A stretch of 64,000 nucleotides of DNA from Hemerocallis citrina (taxonomy: Eukaryota > Streptophyta > Magnoliopsida > Asparagales > Asphodelaceae), in NCBI GenBank assembly GCA_017893485.1, contig CM030365.1, positions 27,798,289-27,862,288 on the forward strand, written 5' to 3'. The number at the start of each line of letters is the position of its first letter. Within the stretch, counting starts at the first letter, position 1. A model generated the notes under the pieces. That model saw only the letters and a list, made by a program, of their open reading frames with translations, ran no database searches and had not been told where the DNA came from. Below, piece by piece: positions 22,200 through 33,689 of this stretch. A program made the translations under genes and the position numbers.

Positions 22200-25100
22200 A
22201 CCTAAGAGAGATCCTTAGATACTTGACAGTGGATGCTCGAAGCACATGACTGGTCATGCCAACCTCCTATCTTCCATACAAAACATTGATGGAAGAACAG
22301 TCACATTTGGTGACAACAATAAAGGAAAGGTCATAGGAATTGGTATGGTCGGTAAGCACACTAACCCCTCTATAGAAGATGTCTTATTAGTTAGTGGACT
22401 TAAGTATAACCTGTTAAGTATTAGACAACTTTGTGATAAGGGTTATAAAATCACGTTTAAAAAAGATGCATGTTTAATTTATGATTCTACCATGCAAAAT
22501 ATAATTTTTCAAGGTTTTAGAAAAAATAACATTTATGAATTGTGTTTAAAATCATATGAGTTTTCGAATGATCTTTGCTTAGTAGCTTCTAATAATGATT
22601 CTTGGCTTTGGCATAGACGTTTTGGCCATGTGAATATGAAAAATCTTTCTAAATTATCTAAGTACAACCTAGTTAAAAGGCTGCCAAGACTATCCTTTAA
22701 AAAGGATAAGTTATGTAATACATGTCAACTAGGTAAACAAATTAAATCTATATTTAAAACAAAAGAAGTTATTTCTACTAGTAGGCCGCTCGAATTAATT
22801 CACATGGATTTATTTTTCCCTACTAGAGTTGCTTCTTTAAATAAAAGTAGGTATGTATTTGTTTTAGTAGACGATTTTTCACGATTCACTTGGACTTTCT
22901 TTTTAAAACATAAGAATGATGCTTTTGAAGAATTTGCTAATTTTTGTAAACGAATTCAAAATCAAAAGTCTCTAACCATAGTTACTATTAGAAGTGATCA
23001 TGGTGGAGAATTTGAAAATTAAACATTTGCAGAATATTGCAACAAGAATGGTATAACTCATTCATTTGCATTTCCTAGAGCTTCACCACAAAATTGAGTG
23101 GTTGAAAGGAAGAATAGGACTTTGCAAGAATGTGCACGTACCATGCTTGTTGAAAGCTATTTACCTAAGTATTTTTGGGCTGAAGCCGTTGCTACGGCTT
23201 GTTATGTTTTAAATAGAATTTTGATTAGGCCTAAGCTAAAGAAAACATGTTATAAGCTATTTTTTGATAGAATTCCTAAGATCTCTTACTTTAAAATATT
23301 TGAATGTAAGTGTTTTATTATGAAAACTAAGGATAATTTAGATAAGTTTGATTCTAGATCTAATGAAGGTATCTTTGTAGGATACTCAAATAGGAGTAAG
23401 GCATATAGAATTTTCAACAAGTCAACAATGACTATTGAAGAATCCATGCATGTTGCATTTTAATGAATCTCTCTATCTTCATCGACTTTAATTGAAGATG
23501 ATGAAACCAATTCATCACCTTTAAATAAAGTAATTAAATCTTTAGAACAAATTAGTCTTGCGGATAAGTCGACTGATAAGGAAGTCAAGTCGACTGCTGT
23601 AAATCAGTCGACTGATCCTGTTGTGATGTCTCCAACTTTACCAAAATCTTTTGTTGAAGTTAGAGATCATCCTCATGACTTAATAATTGGTGACACTTCA
23701 CATGGTATTCAGACGAGATCACATGTTAACATGATATCTCACACAACTTTCTTGTCGGATTTTGAACCAAAGAATTTACAAGAAGCATGTGAGAATGAAT
23801 TTTGGATGAATGCCATGCAAGATGAGTTAAACCAATTCATAAGGAATGATGTATGATATTTAGTTCCACGACCTCCTAATCATACTATAATTGGTACTAA
23901 ATGGGTATTCAAGAATAAGTTAAATGAATCAAGACAAGTTGTTAGGAACAAACCTGGACTAGTTGCTCAAGGGTATAATCAAGAAGTAAGCATAGATTTT
24001 GATGAAATATATGCTCCTGTTGTTAGATTAGAATCAATTCGTATCTTATTATCTTTTGCTTGTTTTATTAATTTTACACTCTTTCAAATGGATGTTAAAA
24101 GTGCATTCCTTAATGGGTTTATAAAGGAAGATGTTTATGTTAAACAACCACCAGCTTTTGAACATAAGCAATTCCCAAACCATGTTTTTGAATTGAAAAA
24201 GGCTTTATACGGTCTTAAACAAGCACCTCGTGCTTCGTATGATCGACTGAAGACTTTTCTTTTAGAATCAGATTTTGAAATAGGTAAAGTAGATACTACT
24301 TTGTTTATTAGAATAATTAAGAATAATATTTTAATCATACAAATATATGTTGATGACATAATTTTCAGGTTCTACTGATAGTAATCTATGTCAAGAGTTT
24401 GCTAACACCATGAAAAACGAGTTTGAGATGAGTCACATGGGTGAACTCAATTATTTCCTTGGACTACAAATTAAGTAGTCACATAATGGCATATTTATTA
24501 ATCAAAAAAAATATGCTAAGGAATTACTCAAATGGTTTAACATGGATAGCACGAGTAGTAAAACCACACCTATGGCTACTACCACTACCCTTGACAAAGA
24601 TGAATTATGTAAGAGTGTCGATCAGAAACTCTATCGAGGTATGATTGGCTCACTCTTATATATAACTGCTAGTAGACCAGACATTATGTTTAGTGTATGT
24701 TTGTGTGCTAGATATCAGTCAAGTCCTAAAGAGTCTCACTTAAAAGCTGTGAAATACATTTTAAGATATATTAAAGGCACGTCTGATTATGGTCTATTTT
24801 ATCCACGCACCGACAACTTTCAACTTTTGTCATATAGTGATGTGGATTTTGCCGGTAGTAAAACTGACCGCAAGAGCACTAGTGGGACATGTCACTATTT
24901 GGGACATTCACTAGTCTCTTGGTGCAGTAAGAAGCAAAATTCGGTATCCCCTATCTACTACAGAAGTTGAATATATCACTGTAAGTTTGGCTTGTGCCCA
25001 AATTTTGTGGATGAAACAAATCCTATTAGACTATGGTATTTCATTTGAAAAACCTTCAATAATGTGTGATAATACCAGTGCCATTAACTTATCTAAAAAT

Positions 25101-25301
25101 CCGGTTCAACACTCACGTACGAAACATATTGATAATCGACAACATTTTTTACGTGATAATGTTTTAAAGGGAGACATTTCTTTGAACTTTATTTCTACTG
25201 ATAAACAGGTAGCTGTCATTTTTACCAAACCTCTTAAGGAAGACACCTTTATCACCTTAGGAAGAAAACTAAGGATTTGTAGTTTTCATGATATTTCTTG
25301 A
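22200..25301 (+). pseudogene. pol: Sirevirus-like Pol: protease, integrase, RT, RNase H, broken
   Basis: Order is copia-type. Protease: ILDSGCSKHMTG (DSG at 22225-22233), with a TAG at 22216 where a Trp codon is expected. Integrase: zinc-binding HRRFGH...CNTCQLGKQ (22610-22740), catalytic Asp codons at 22807 (HMDLF) and 22996 (RSDHGGEFEN), Glu at 23104 (VERKNRTLQE); stops at 23020 and 23095. 23461 begins a TAATGA with a frame change. A linker with [KQ]ST codons (AGTCGACT at about 23567, 23588, 23605) follows. RT: FQMDVKSAFLNG (24086), ALYGLKQAPRA, and YVDD at 24346-24357; a TGA at 23854, a frame change just after YVDD, and a TAG at 24476. RNase H: YSDVDFAG, then after another frame change TTEVEY and MCDNTSAINL. 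It ends at 25301. It cannot make a working Pol. Confidence 0.88.
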
Positions 25302-25880
25302 ATTTTTTCTGGTAAGTTGACTTACAAGTATTGTTCAAGCGACTGCCAAGTATCTTTTATTTTTCTAATTTTTGTCTGAGTTTTATGCTCTGGACAGTCG
25401 ACTGTGCATAGTACTCATTCGACTGACCAGTTGTATTAATGTTATGTTCAATTTTCTATTTTGACTCTCGGCTAAGTCAACTGCCCCTTAATACCAGTCG
25501 ACTGTCGCGAATCAGGTTTCTTAAAATTCGAATTTTGGCACATCTTTTGAGGCGAATGTTCACTTTTTTACTGTTCTTTGACCATATCTGAGCTGTTGCT
25601 ATCCCTCTCCTTGATCTCAGTAATACATTTCTGTGTAAAACCCTAAACCTATCCCCTTTCTTTCACTTTTACCTTATCTTTGTCTCCCATATCTGAAGAA
25701 GATAAGTCGACTGGTGCTGCTATTGCTGTTGCTGCTGCTGTCAATTTCCAGTCATTTGAAGCTCCAACTCCTCTGATTTCTTGTGGTGTTCAAGTCCACT
25801 TGAAGCTCTTTTGATTCTTCTAGAGTCTCTTTGTTGGTATACTTCCTTTCCTCTTTTTTTGTTTGAGAGTTTTGTTTCTC
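25302..25880 (+). other. Spacer between pol and the third ORF
   Basis: No long frame. It contains further CAGTCGACTG-type motifs at about 25396, 25496 and 25706 and a short (CTG)n-like run near 25720. Sireviruses commonly have such a gap or a stop between pol and the extra ORF. Confidence 0.6.
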
Positions 25881-26799
25881 ATGGCTCCTAAGAGATCAAA
25901 AACATCTCATGTAGAGGAGGGTTCATCTTCTAGGGACTATATCCAATATCTTAGAAGTCCTAACCTTGTTGAAAAATGGTACATAATATGTTCCATTATG
26001 ATTTTTCCGTGTCGGTTTGTTAATTTTTCCGATCTTGATAGGTTTAATCTCATGCCTCTGTTTCAACATTGTGGTCTTTATGAGTTTTTGTCCTTGAAAA
26101 ATCAACCCCACTACTACCCTCAACTCATCTATTTGTTTTATACAAATATGAAGATTGTTCAATCGGATGATGGTAGTGAGATTTTCATCTATACTTCTGT
26201 CAAAAATAAGAAGATGAAACTCACCTCCGAAAGAATCAATCTTATTTTGGGTTTAGATGATGAAAGGCTTGACTTAAGAGAAATTGAGATGGATGATGCC
26301 ACCACTTTATCTAAAATTTATTTGCCAAATCATGGACCTCCTATGTCCAATAGGTCCATTACCCCTGTTACAAAACTTGTTGCACGCAATCTATCATACA
26401 ATATCATTCCCAAAACAGGGAGTTATGATCAGTATTCCATGGAGTTGCAACAAGCCGTTTATGCAATATTCTGCAAAATCAATATCCACTGGGGTCATAT
26501 CATCTTCTCTAGGCTTCATAAGGCTCATATTTCTTTTCTTCCTTTTGGTGCCATTCTTACTCAAGTCTTTTGTGCTTATGGTTTCGATCTTGATACTGAG
26601 ACCAATGTAGTAAAGCACTATGAGTCTTTTGATCGTGCAAGTTTAGCACGCATGAAGCTTCTCTCTTCTCCACCTAGGTCTCCTTCTAAGACTTCCCCTC
26701 CTATTCCTTTAGCTACTTCAGCCCGTCCGTCTTCAGCCTCTATTTCCTCTCGTCCTCGAGCAGATTTTGATGATCCTCGGAGTATTTATTATGGTGTCA
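25881..26799 (+). pseudogene. Post-pol third ORF, 5' part (306 codons), split by the chromovirus
   Basis: The frame starts at ATG 25881 (MAPKRSKTSHVEEGSSSR) and is open for 306 codons to the insertion at 26800. Residues about 30-250 contain FVNFSDLDRFNLMPLFQHCG, a hydrophobic/aromatic core and ERINLILGLDDE. This resembles, from memory, the domain called putative plant transposon protein (Pfam PF20167); not checked. A Pro/Ser-rich stretch follows (SSPPRSPSKTSPPIPLATS). I see no clear signal peptide or membrane helix, unlike the envelope-like ORF described in some Sireviruses at this place. It has no stop or frameshift although pol has many. About 60 further codons open into the LTR (to 26984) are not part of it. 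The 3' end is at 36984-37102. Confidence 0.75.
26795..26799. repeat. TSD of the chromovirus, left copy (TGTCA)
   Basis: TGTCA here and at 36979-36983 flank the element. One extra base (C, 36978) lies between the 3' LTR end and the right copy. Confidence 0.8.
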
Positions 26800-29354
26800 G
26801 TAACACCCCGTTCTGTACGATACCTGAATATATGTATATGTGTATATATATTGTTAGTATGTGTGCAATTGATTGTAGTATTATGGGTCGATTTTGCTAT
26901 CGTGGTGGATGGTTAGGGCTACGGGACGGTTCTTGGGAGAGTTGCATTCCAAAGATGCACGAGAACGAAACGGACCGATACTAGTATAAACGCTAGTTTT
27001 CGGCACGACGCACATGCAAATATAACACGGTATGATACTACAGTGAATATAGGTTGCGTGCGCACGTTAAACCACTCGTCTCACACTCGTTGGAACTCGT
27101 TAAGGGCTATGTTGGGCAGCCAACATAACAAACACAAAACCAATGGGCTTGAGCCATGGTTTTGGTCTACAAAACCACCTATATCCTAACCCTACCCCCC
27201 TTGTCAAATCCGGCCTATACCCCTCCCATTCTCCTTCATTTCCCACTTCATTTTCTCTCTTTTGCTTTGGAAATTTCAGAAAGCCACCTCAAGAGAAATA
27301 GGAGAGAAGGAAGAAGAAAGTGAAGAAGAAAGATCAAGAGGAGATTTCCAAGAGAGGAAGGTTGAAGAAGATCCTTCCATTACTACAACCAAGGGTGGGA
27401 AGTTTCTCTGAACCTGATTTTCTTGTCTTTTAATTGATTTTGATTGTATGCATGTATGGTAGGATGCATAGGGTTGATCATCTAATGGTTAAAGTTGAAG
27501 TCTGAATTGAACTAGAAAAACTAATTCGGAGTACCATTTTGTGGATTTTCTCGAGAGCAAACTACGATGAATTAGACAATGAAATTGAAACAGTTTGTTC
27601 ATATATGTGTTAGGATCATTCATAATTTATTTCAGATTTTTCTATGATCATCTGATGTGCTAATAAAATTGTGAGATAGTGCTGTGTCGTAAGGGAGACT
27701 CAGAAAAAGATAAACAAGATGGCTGATATTGTAGGAATTTTTATGATTTATTGAAGCATGCGATTGAACTAAAATTTTTACCCAATGTTCCTGCATGCAT
27801 TTTGATTATGTAAAAAAATCAGTAAATTATTTGGATGAGTTTATAGACATGAGAAAAATCAATCTATAACCAGTAGCTGATGTTGAATTAGAAAACTTGA
27901 TGGTTTCTGTGCTAACTTGCAATAAATAGTACTGACTGAATAATTGGAATTTTGACATGAGGTCTTTGCATGATGTTGGGTATGATGTCTAGTTTCACCA
28001 CCATAAATATTATGATATTTGGACAAGTGTCCAATTTACTATGATTTTGTGATTAAGCACTGTGCTGTTTTCAGCCAGTTTTGATACTCTGTAAAGATTG
28101 GGAATTTGAGACTTGTTAGAGGCACATTTTGTGGATCATGACACATTATAGAGTTGTAGTAGACACCTAGACCTTTCCAACAAAACTAATTTGAGGCAAT
28201 TCCAGTAAACGGTTGAATTATTATGATTTTTGTAAGACTGGACAGAGGACTAGAGTAGAGCTGAGTGCTCTGAATTGGAGAGACCAATTGTGTGAATTGG
28301 TGTATCGATGATAGATGAGTGTGTTAGGGTGACTTAATGGTATAATTTGGACTCATGACCAACTAGAGAGTTGTTGAGGACACCCACACCCTTGTACAGA
28401 ATTTGAGTTTGTGTCGTTCTGATGAACGAGTAGGATTTTGTGTTACTGGTAAGGTGCAACCCGTGCACAGGAAGCACGTAGGCCGGAGCTTGAGAAGCTA
28501 TTTCGAGGAATTAAATGTTTGAATCAAAGCTCGTGATCAACTAGGAAGTTGTAGCCTAGGATCTTACCTTTCCAGGTTGGGCTCGTACACTCCAATCGAA
28601 GTTGTATCGAGAGAGTTATGACTATTTTGAGATTTGGGCAGAAACTCGTAGGTCGCTTAGTCTGGGTTTGGACTAAGGGTTGTGAAAGCATTTTTCCTTG
28701 TGTGTGAGCTGATTCGGTGACTCGTGTCTAGGGATGGTTGATCTCTGTTATTGAGGTTGTTGATTCCCCGAGTGGGATGTGTGACTTGAGTTAGTCACTA
28801 GGGTAAAGGATACCCTGCACTTCTGTCGAGCGTAAGACGTCCGAGCATGCCAGTGAGTGGAGCTCACGGGACAGTTTTATATTTACAGCCGGGGTAGCGG
28901 CAGGCGTAGGCCATTATGCTGAACGGGTCCAAGTCGGGAAAGTGGCGAACCGGACCGGTGTCGCCAGGGGCTAGAGGTTGATCGGCAAGTGTGGAAGCAG
29001 TTAATTCTTACCCGAATAATTAGAGTAAGGTAGGGGTTAGAATGGTTTATTAAGGGGTTGGTTTATTAAGGGGTTGGTCGATGTACTGACGTTCCCCACC
29101 GTGTAGGTATCCGGAGCCGATCTACAGATACCACGGAGCTCCAGTTGGTCCAAGGATCCAAGGGACATATACAAGTACTGTTATATTGTTGTAAATATTG
29201 TAATTTTTGTTTGGACATTGTAACCATTGTAAATGTAACATTTATATGGAATAAGGGTTTTTAAATTTCCTGTACTTCTGTGATTTGGCTATTTTGAAGT
29301 TCGACTCCTGGAGTAGGGTCTCAGGTTCCCGTTATAGGGATTTGGGGCGCTACA
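26800..29354 (+). repeat. 5' LTR of the chromovirus, with a 719-bp internal deletion
   Basis: It starts GTAACACCCCGTTCTG and ends GGGGCGCTACA. It matches the 3' LTR but lacks the part equivalent to 35981-36699; at the break TTTATTAAGGGGTTGG is present twice (29046-29077). Three spaced modules carrying AGTTGT(A/T)G lie near 28150, 28370 and 28541. The deletion removes the hairpin block kept in the 3' LTR. Confidence 0.9.
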
Positions 29355-29359
29355 GAAAT

Positions 29360-29371
29360 TGGTATCAGAGC
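29360..29371 (+). other. Primer-binding site, initiator-Met tRNA (chromovirus)
   Basis: TGGTATCAGAGC lies five bases after the 5' LTR end. Confidence 0.93.
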
Positions 29372-29537
29372 AGACTTCAAATATTAGTCTAACACAGCAG
29401 GAAAATTAAAACTTAGATACATTGCGGGAGTTGGGTTTAGTCGGATAGCTGATGGTTATAATTCATAATGTTGCTTTTACAACTTATGCCTTATAATTTT
29501 TCCGTATCTGTACTAATTCCCATATTTTCTCTTGCAG

Positions 29538-29864
29538 ATGCCGAGCTTGGACAATGGACACTCGAACGGATGGTCAAATGGACAAGGTTCTGTACCCCCA
29601 CTTCCACCTCCACCCCTACAGCCCACAGCCTTAGCACAAGTTATCACCAGGATGTCCCAGGAGCTGGCTACCTATAAATGGAGTCACGAACAGCTAGAGG
29701 ATAGTTTTGAGAACCTCGCACGGGCGTTGATAACCGCGGAAAGGAGAGTGGCCAAGCTGGAGAGGGCCAAAAGGAAATGGAAGACGAGGGTAGTACTGTT
29801 GAAGCACCGATACGAAGAGAGGCTGGGTCAACTGCAGAGCAGGTATCTGGCACTGAGGACATAG
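29538..29864 (+). CDS. Small ORF before gag with coiled-coil tendency (108 aa)
   Basis: The ATG at 29538 directly follows a pyrimidine-rich CTCTTGCAG, which looks like a splice acceptor. Residues 1-35 are Gly/Pro-rich (MPSLDNGHSNGWSNGQGSV). Residues about 40-108 are charged and helical (ARALITAERRVAKLERAKRK, then YEERLGQLQSRYLALRT). No domain is recognised. It lies between the PBS and gag in a different unit from gag, which itself starts after TTTCAG at 30203. It could be a leader ORF or a detached N-terminal part of Gag. It has no internal stop. Confidence 0.45.
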   Translation: MPSLDNGHSNGWSNGQGSVPPLPPPPLQPTALAQVITRMSQELATYKWSHEQLEDSFENLARALITAERRVAKLERAKRKWKTRVVLLKHRYEERLGQLQSRYLALRT

Positions 29865-30202
29865 GTCTGCGACATGCAGGATCTGTTGGAACGTATGACT
29901 GCCGGGGATAGCTCCGAGGTTGGCGGACTCACCAGGAGCAGGAGAGCAGTAACTTCCTCTAGTGTTATAGGATCTCTTTTTGATGTGTATAGATGATGAC
30001 CTTTTTGTATAGCTAGGCTGACTTGCTAGTGTTTTGATGGGTGCAGTATGAACCCATGGGATAATGATGATGTGATCATGTATTGACAAATCTTTGTAAA
30101 ATCTTTTTGAAATGAATGGAACTAGTTTGTTTGACTAGTGCTAGTGTGTTATGGGGTTTTGCATTACGATTGTTGGTTGATGGTGTCTGTGTTAGCTTTC
30201 AG

Positions 30203-31215
30203 ATGGCAGGAAGGACTAGAAGCAACCGAAGTGACCAGACTGAAGCCGAAGGTAGTGGAGCCAACGGTACTGGCCTTGATGTAAGGGGAGAATTTACTCG
30301 GGTATATCAGATGATTGGAGCATTTGTGGAGGCTAGCAGGAACCAAGCACCGCCACAAAGAGCACCAGGAGTTGCGGTGAACACTGATCCAGTGAAGATG
30401 GTGGAATCATTTAGGAGGATGAAGCCGCCAGTCTTTGAAGGACATGCTGATCCCATAGCTGCTGATGACTGGATACGTCAGGTAGAGACAGTGTTCGAGG
30501 TGATGATGACTCCCGAAGACAGCAAGGTACGTCTCGCTACAATCTTACTAGAGAAGGACGCCGGAGTTTGGTGGCAGTCCGTGAAGCATGGTCTCGGAGA
30601 GGGACAGATCACTTGGGAAGATTTCCTTAAGGAATTCCGACAGCACTATTTCTCTTTGTATGTACAAGAGGAGAGGGCAATGGAGTTCCATAGCTGAAGC
30701 AAGGAAATATGACAGTCAGAGAATATGAGACGAAGTTTTCTCAGTTGTCAAGGTATGCGCCGGAGATGGTCCAGAAGGAAGCGAAGAAGGCCAAAAGGTT
30801 GGAGCAAGGACTTAGGCCGGGACTGAGGTCAAAGATGGTTGCCTTGGGCATTCGCCGATTCAACAAGCTAGTGAGAAGATCCGCAGCGACAGAGGCAGAT
30901 ATGAATCAAAATCAAAGAAGGACAGAGTTCTGGAACAAAAGGAAGAGAACCACCCCAGCAACAAAGTTCAAGAAGAAAGGCAAAGACCAAAAGTTCCAAA
31001 AGATCAATACCTACGCAGGAGAATTCAAGCCAGGAAGTTGTTATCGTTGTGGACAGCAGGGACACTTTATGGATCGATGCCCCAGGAAGAACGCAGCGAA
31101 ATGTTTCCAGTATGGACAAGAAGGGCATATCAAGCCAGAATGTCCCCAATTGGCAAGGAACAAACATAGGACAGGCTCGGGAGCAACCGACAAAGGGAAA
31201 AAGCCCATGCGTTAA
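30203..31215 (+). pseudogene. gag: Chromovirus Gag, one frameshift
   Basis: Part 1 (30203-30697, 164 aa) begins MAGRTRSNRSDQTEAEGSG and contains MKPPVFEGHADPIAADDWIR and AGVWWQSVKHG, the gypsy gag core. Near 30688-30698 the frame slips by one base and a TGA follows. Part 2 (30709-31215) continues the core with MTVREYETKFSQLSRYAPEM and ends in two zinc knuckles: CYRCGQQGHFMDRC is intact, while CFQYGQEGHIKPEC has Tyr in place of the second Cys. A basic stretch lies before the knuckles. The product would have been the capsid/nucleocapsid precursor. Confidence 0.85.
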
Positions 31216-31344
31216 GGAAGAGTATTCGCCTTGACCAAGAAGGATGCTGAAAAGGATGGAAGGGCAATTACTGGTATGTAAGCAAATGGTGTATGAGTTT
31301 AAGTTGTATTTTGGGTTTTTGGAAGCTGATGGATGATGTACTGT

Positions 31345-33610
31345 TGTAACAGGACATATATATATAAATGGAATTTTGGCAACAGTCTTGTTTGACAGTG
31401 GATTGACTCATTCTTTTGTGTCAAAATCTTTTTCAAGAAAACTAAGATGCACACAAAAGGCAATTCCAGATTTAGCTTTGACGGTAGCTACGCCGTCAGG
31501 GGCAAACCTTACTACAAATTTATGCTATAGGGGATGTAAGCTCCAGATTAGCGGAGAAACCCTAAGTATCGATTTGATGGAATTGGGTTTTGCCGGAACA
31601 GATGTCATTATTGGCATGGATTGGATGTTGAGGCACAAGGCAAGCATTGACTTCAAGGAGAAGAAGGTAATCATTTCAGCTGAAGGAGTGGAACTTGTAT
31701 TCCACGGGGAGCAGAGATCGGAGGCAATAACTTTCGCAACTGCTAGTGAAGTACGGGTACCAGAAGAGGTGAACAAGATACCAGTGGTGAGGAATTTTCC
31801 ACTTGTATTCTTAGAGGATTTACCTGGAATTCTCCCACACCCTGATGTCGAGTTTAGCATCACAATTCAACCAGGAAGCACTCCAGTATCCAAAGCACCC
31901 TATCGAATGGCACCAGTAGAGCAGAATGAGATCAAGAAGTAGATTGAAGAGTATTTGCAGAACGGATTTATCAGACCAAGTGCATAGCCTTGGGGAGCAC
32001 CAGTATTGCTTGTTAAGAAGAAGGACGGGTCGTCCAGGATGTGTATCGATTATCGGGAATTGAATAAAGTCACTATTCGGAAAAAGTACCCAATTCCCAG
32101 GATCGACGATTTGTTCGATCGGCTTCAGGGAGCAGCAGTATTTTCCAAGATTGATCTACGGTCTGGATATCATCAGGTACTAGTCAAGGAAGAGGATGTA
32201 CCTAAGACAGCTTTTCGAACTCGACATGGACACTATGAGTTCTTGGTAATGCCGTTTGGAGTGACCAACGCTCTAGCAATTTTCATGGACTTAATGAACA
32301 GAATTCTACGGCCGTTTATCGACTCCTTTGTCGTGGTCTTCATCGACGACATTTTGGTATATTCAAGGACGGAAGAGGATCATGCTAAACATCTAACCGC
32401 AGTCTTGAGCAAGTTACAAGAGCATCAGTTGTATGCCAAAATATCTAAGTGTGAGTTCTGGAAATCGGAAGTTGCATTCCTAAGCCATATCCTTTCTAAG
32501 GAGGGAGTGGCAACGGATCCTCAGAAGATAGAGGCGGTCAAGGAATGGCCACAACAGAAGATGGTGAAGGAACTAAGGAGTTTTCTAGGTATGACTGGGT
32601 ATTACCAGAAGTTTATCCAGAATTATGCAAGGATAGCTGTACCCCTTACAGCTTTGACCAAAAAGAACCAAAGTTTCGACTGGACAGTCGAGAAGTTGGC
32701 TGAGGTCTATATTGACAACATAGTGAAGCTACATGGAGTGCCAGTGTCGATAGTATCCGACCGAGATGCAAAATTTACGTCTCGATTTTGGCGAAGTCTA
32801 CAATCAACGTTGGGAACTAGAACAGACTTCAGCACAGCTTTTCACCCATAGACGGATGGACAGACGGAGAGAGTCAACAGGATTCTCGAGGACATGTTAC
32901 GGGCATGCATTTTGGACTTCGGAGGAAGTTAGGAGAAATACTTAGCCTTGGTAGAGTTTGCTTATAATAACAGCTACCAGGCAAACAATGGCATGGCCCC
33001 GTATGAAGCTTTGTATGGATGAAGATGCAGGATGCCGGTTTGTTGGTTCGAGGTAGGAGAGCGGCAGATGTATGGACCAAAAATCGTGCAATAGACGTCG
33101 GAGCAGATCGAGCTTATTCAGAAGAGGCTTCAAGGAGCACAAAGTAGGCAGAAGAGCTATGCGGACAACCGCCGAAGAGAGTTGGAATTTGAGGAAGGCG
33201 ACTCCGTATTTCTCAAGGTATCGCCGACCAAAGGAGTTATCAGGTTTGGAAAAGGCAGGAAGTTAGCTCCGAGATATATTGGACCATACAAGATTCTGAA
33301 GAGGATTGGCAGGATGGCTTATAAGTTGGAGCTGTCGGGCAAGCTATCTCAAGTGCATGACATGTTTCACATCTCTATGCTACGGAAGTATGTCCCGGAT
33401 TCGAGCCATCGGTTGCCAGAGGTTTCGAAAGATTTACAGATAGATCTTTCCTGTAGAGAGAAACCAGTCAGGATACTTGATCATCAGGACAAGGTACTGA
33501 GAAACAAGGTCATCCCGATGGTCAAAGTTCTCTGGAGGAACCAGTTCGTGGAAGAAGCCACGTGGGAGCCGGAGAGCCGCATGAAGGCCTTATATTCGGA
33601 TTTATTTTGA
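31345..33610 (+). pseudogene. pol: Chromovirus Pol: protease, RT, truncated integrase, chromodomain
   Basis: Protease: active site DSGLTHSFV (GAC at 31394) and [36 protein letters not shown] and FIDD at 32339-32350. RT and connection end near 32693 (FDWTVEK) and the frame runs straight into integrase ([16 protein letters not shown]). RNase H, the integrase zinc finger and the first catalytic Asp are thus deleted. [12 protein letters not shown] (second Asp) and TDGQTERVN (Glu) remain, then the GPY/F module (APRYIGPYKIL) and a chromodomain-like tail (VKVLWRNQFVEEATWEPES). Stops interrupt at 31940, 31991, 32849, about 32929, 33019 and 33093. It stops at 33608. Confidence 0.87.
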
Positions 33611-33676
33611 ATGTTTTCTATTTTGTTTGTTGTTTTTCTTTCTCCCACTAAGGACGTTTTGGGGACAGAACGTTCT

Positions 33677-33689
33677 AAGGAGGAAGTGA
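33677..33689 (+). other. Polypurine tract of the chromovirus
   Basis: AAGGAGGAAGTGA directly precedes the 3' LTR and would prime plus-strand DNA. Confidence 0.75.

Noticed and set aside
26800..26984. Last 61 codons of the 373-codon ORF beginning near 25863
   Set aside because: They lie in the chromovirus LTR. The upstream non-ATG start was also not used; ATG 25881 fits better.
29077..29354. Third independent LTR insertion inside the 5' LTR of the chromovirus
   Set aside because: The abrupt change at 29078 is explained by a deletion relative to the 3' LTR, with no new ends or TSD.
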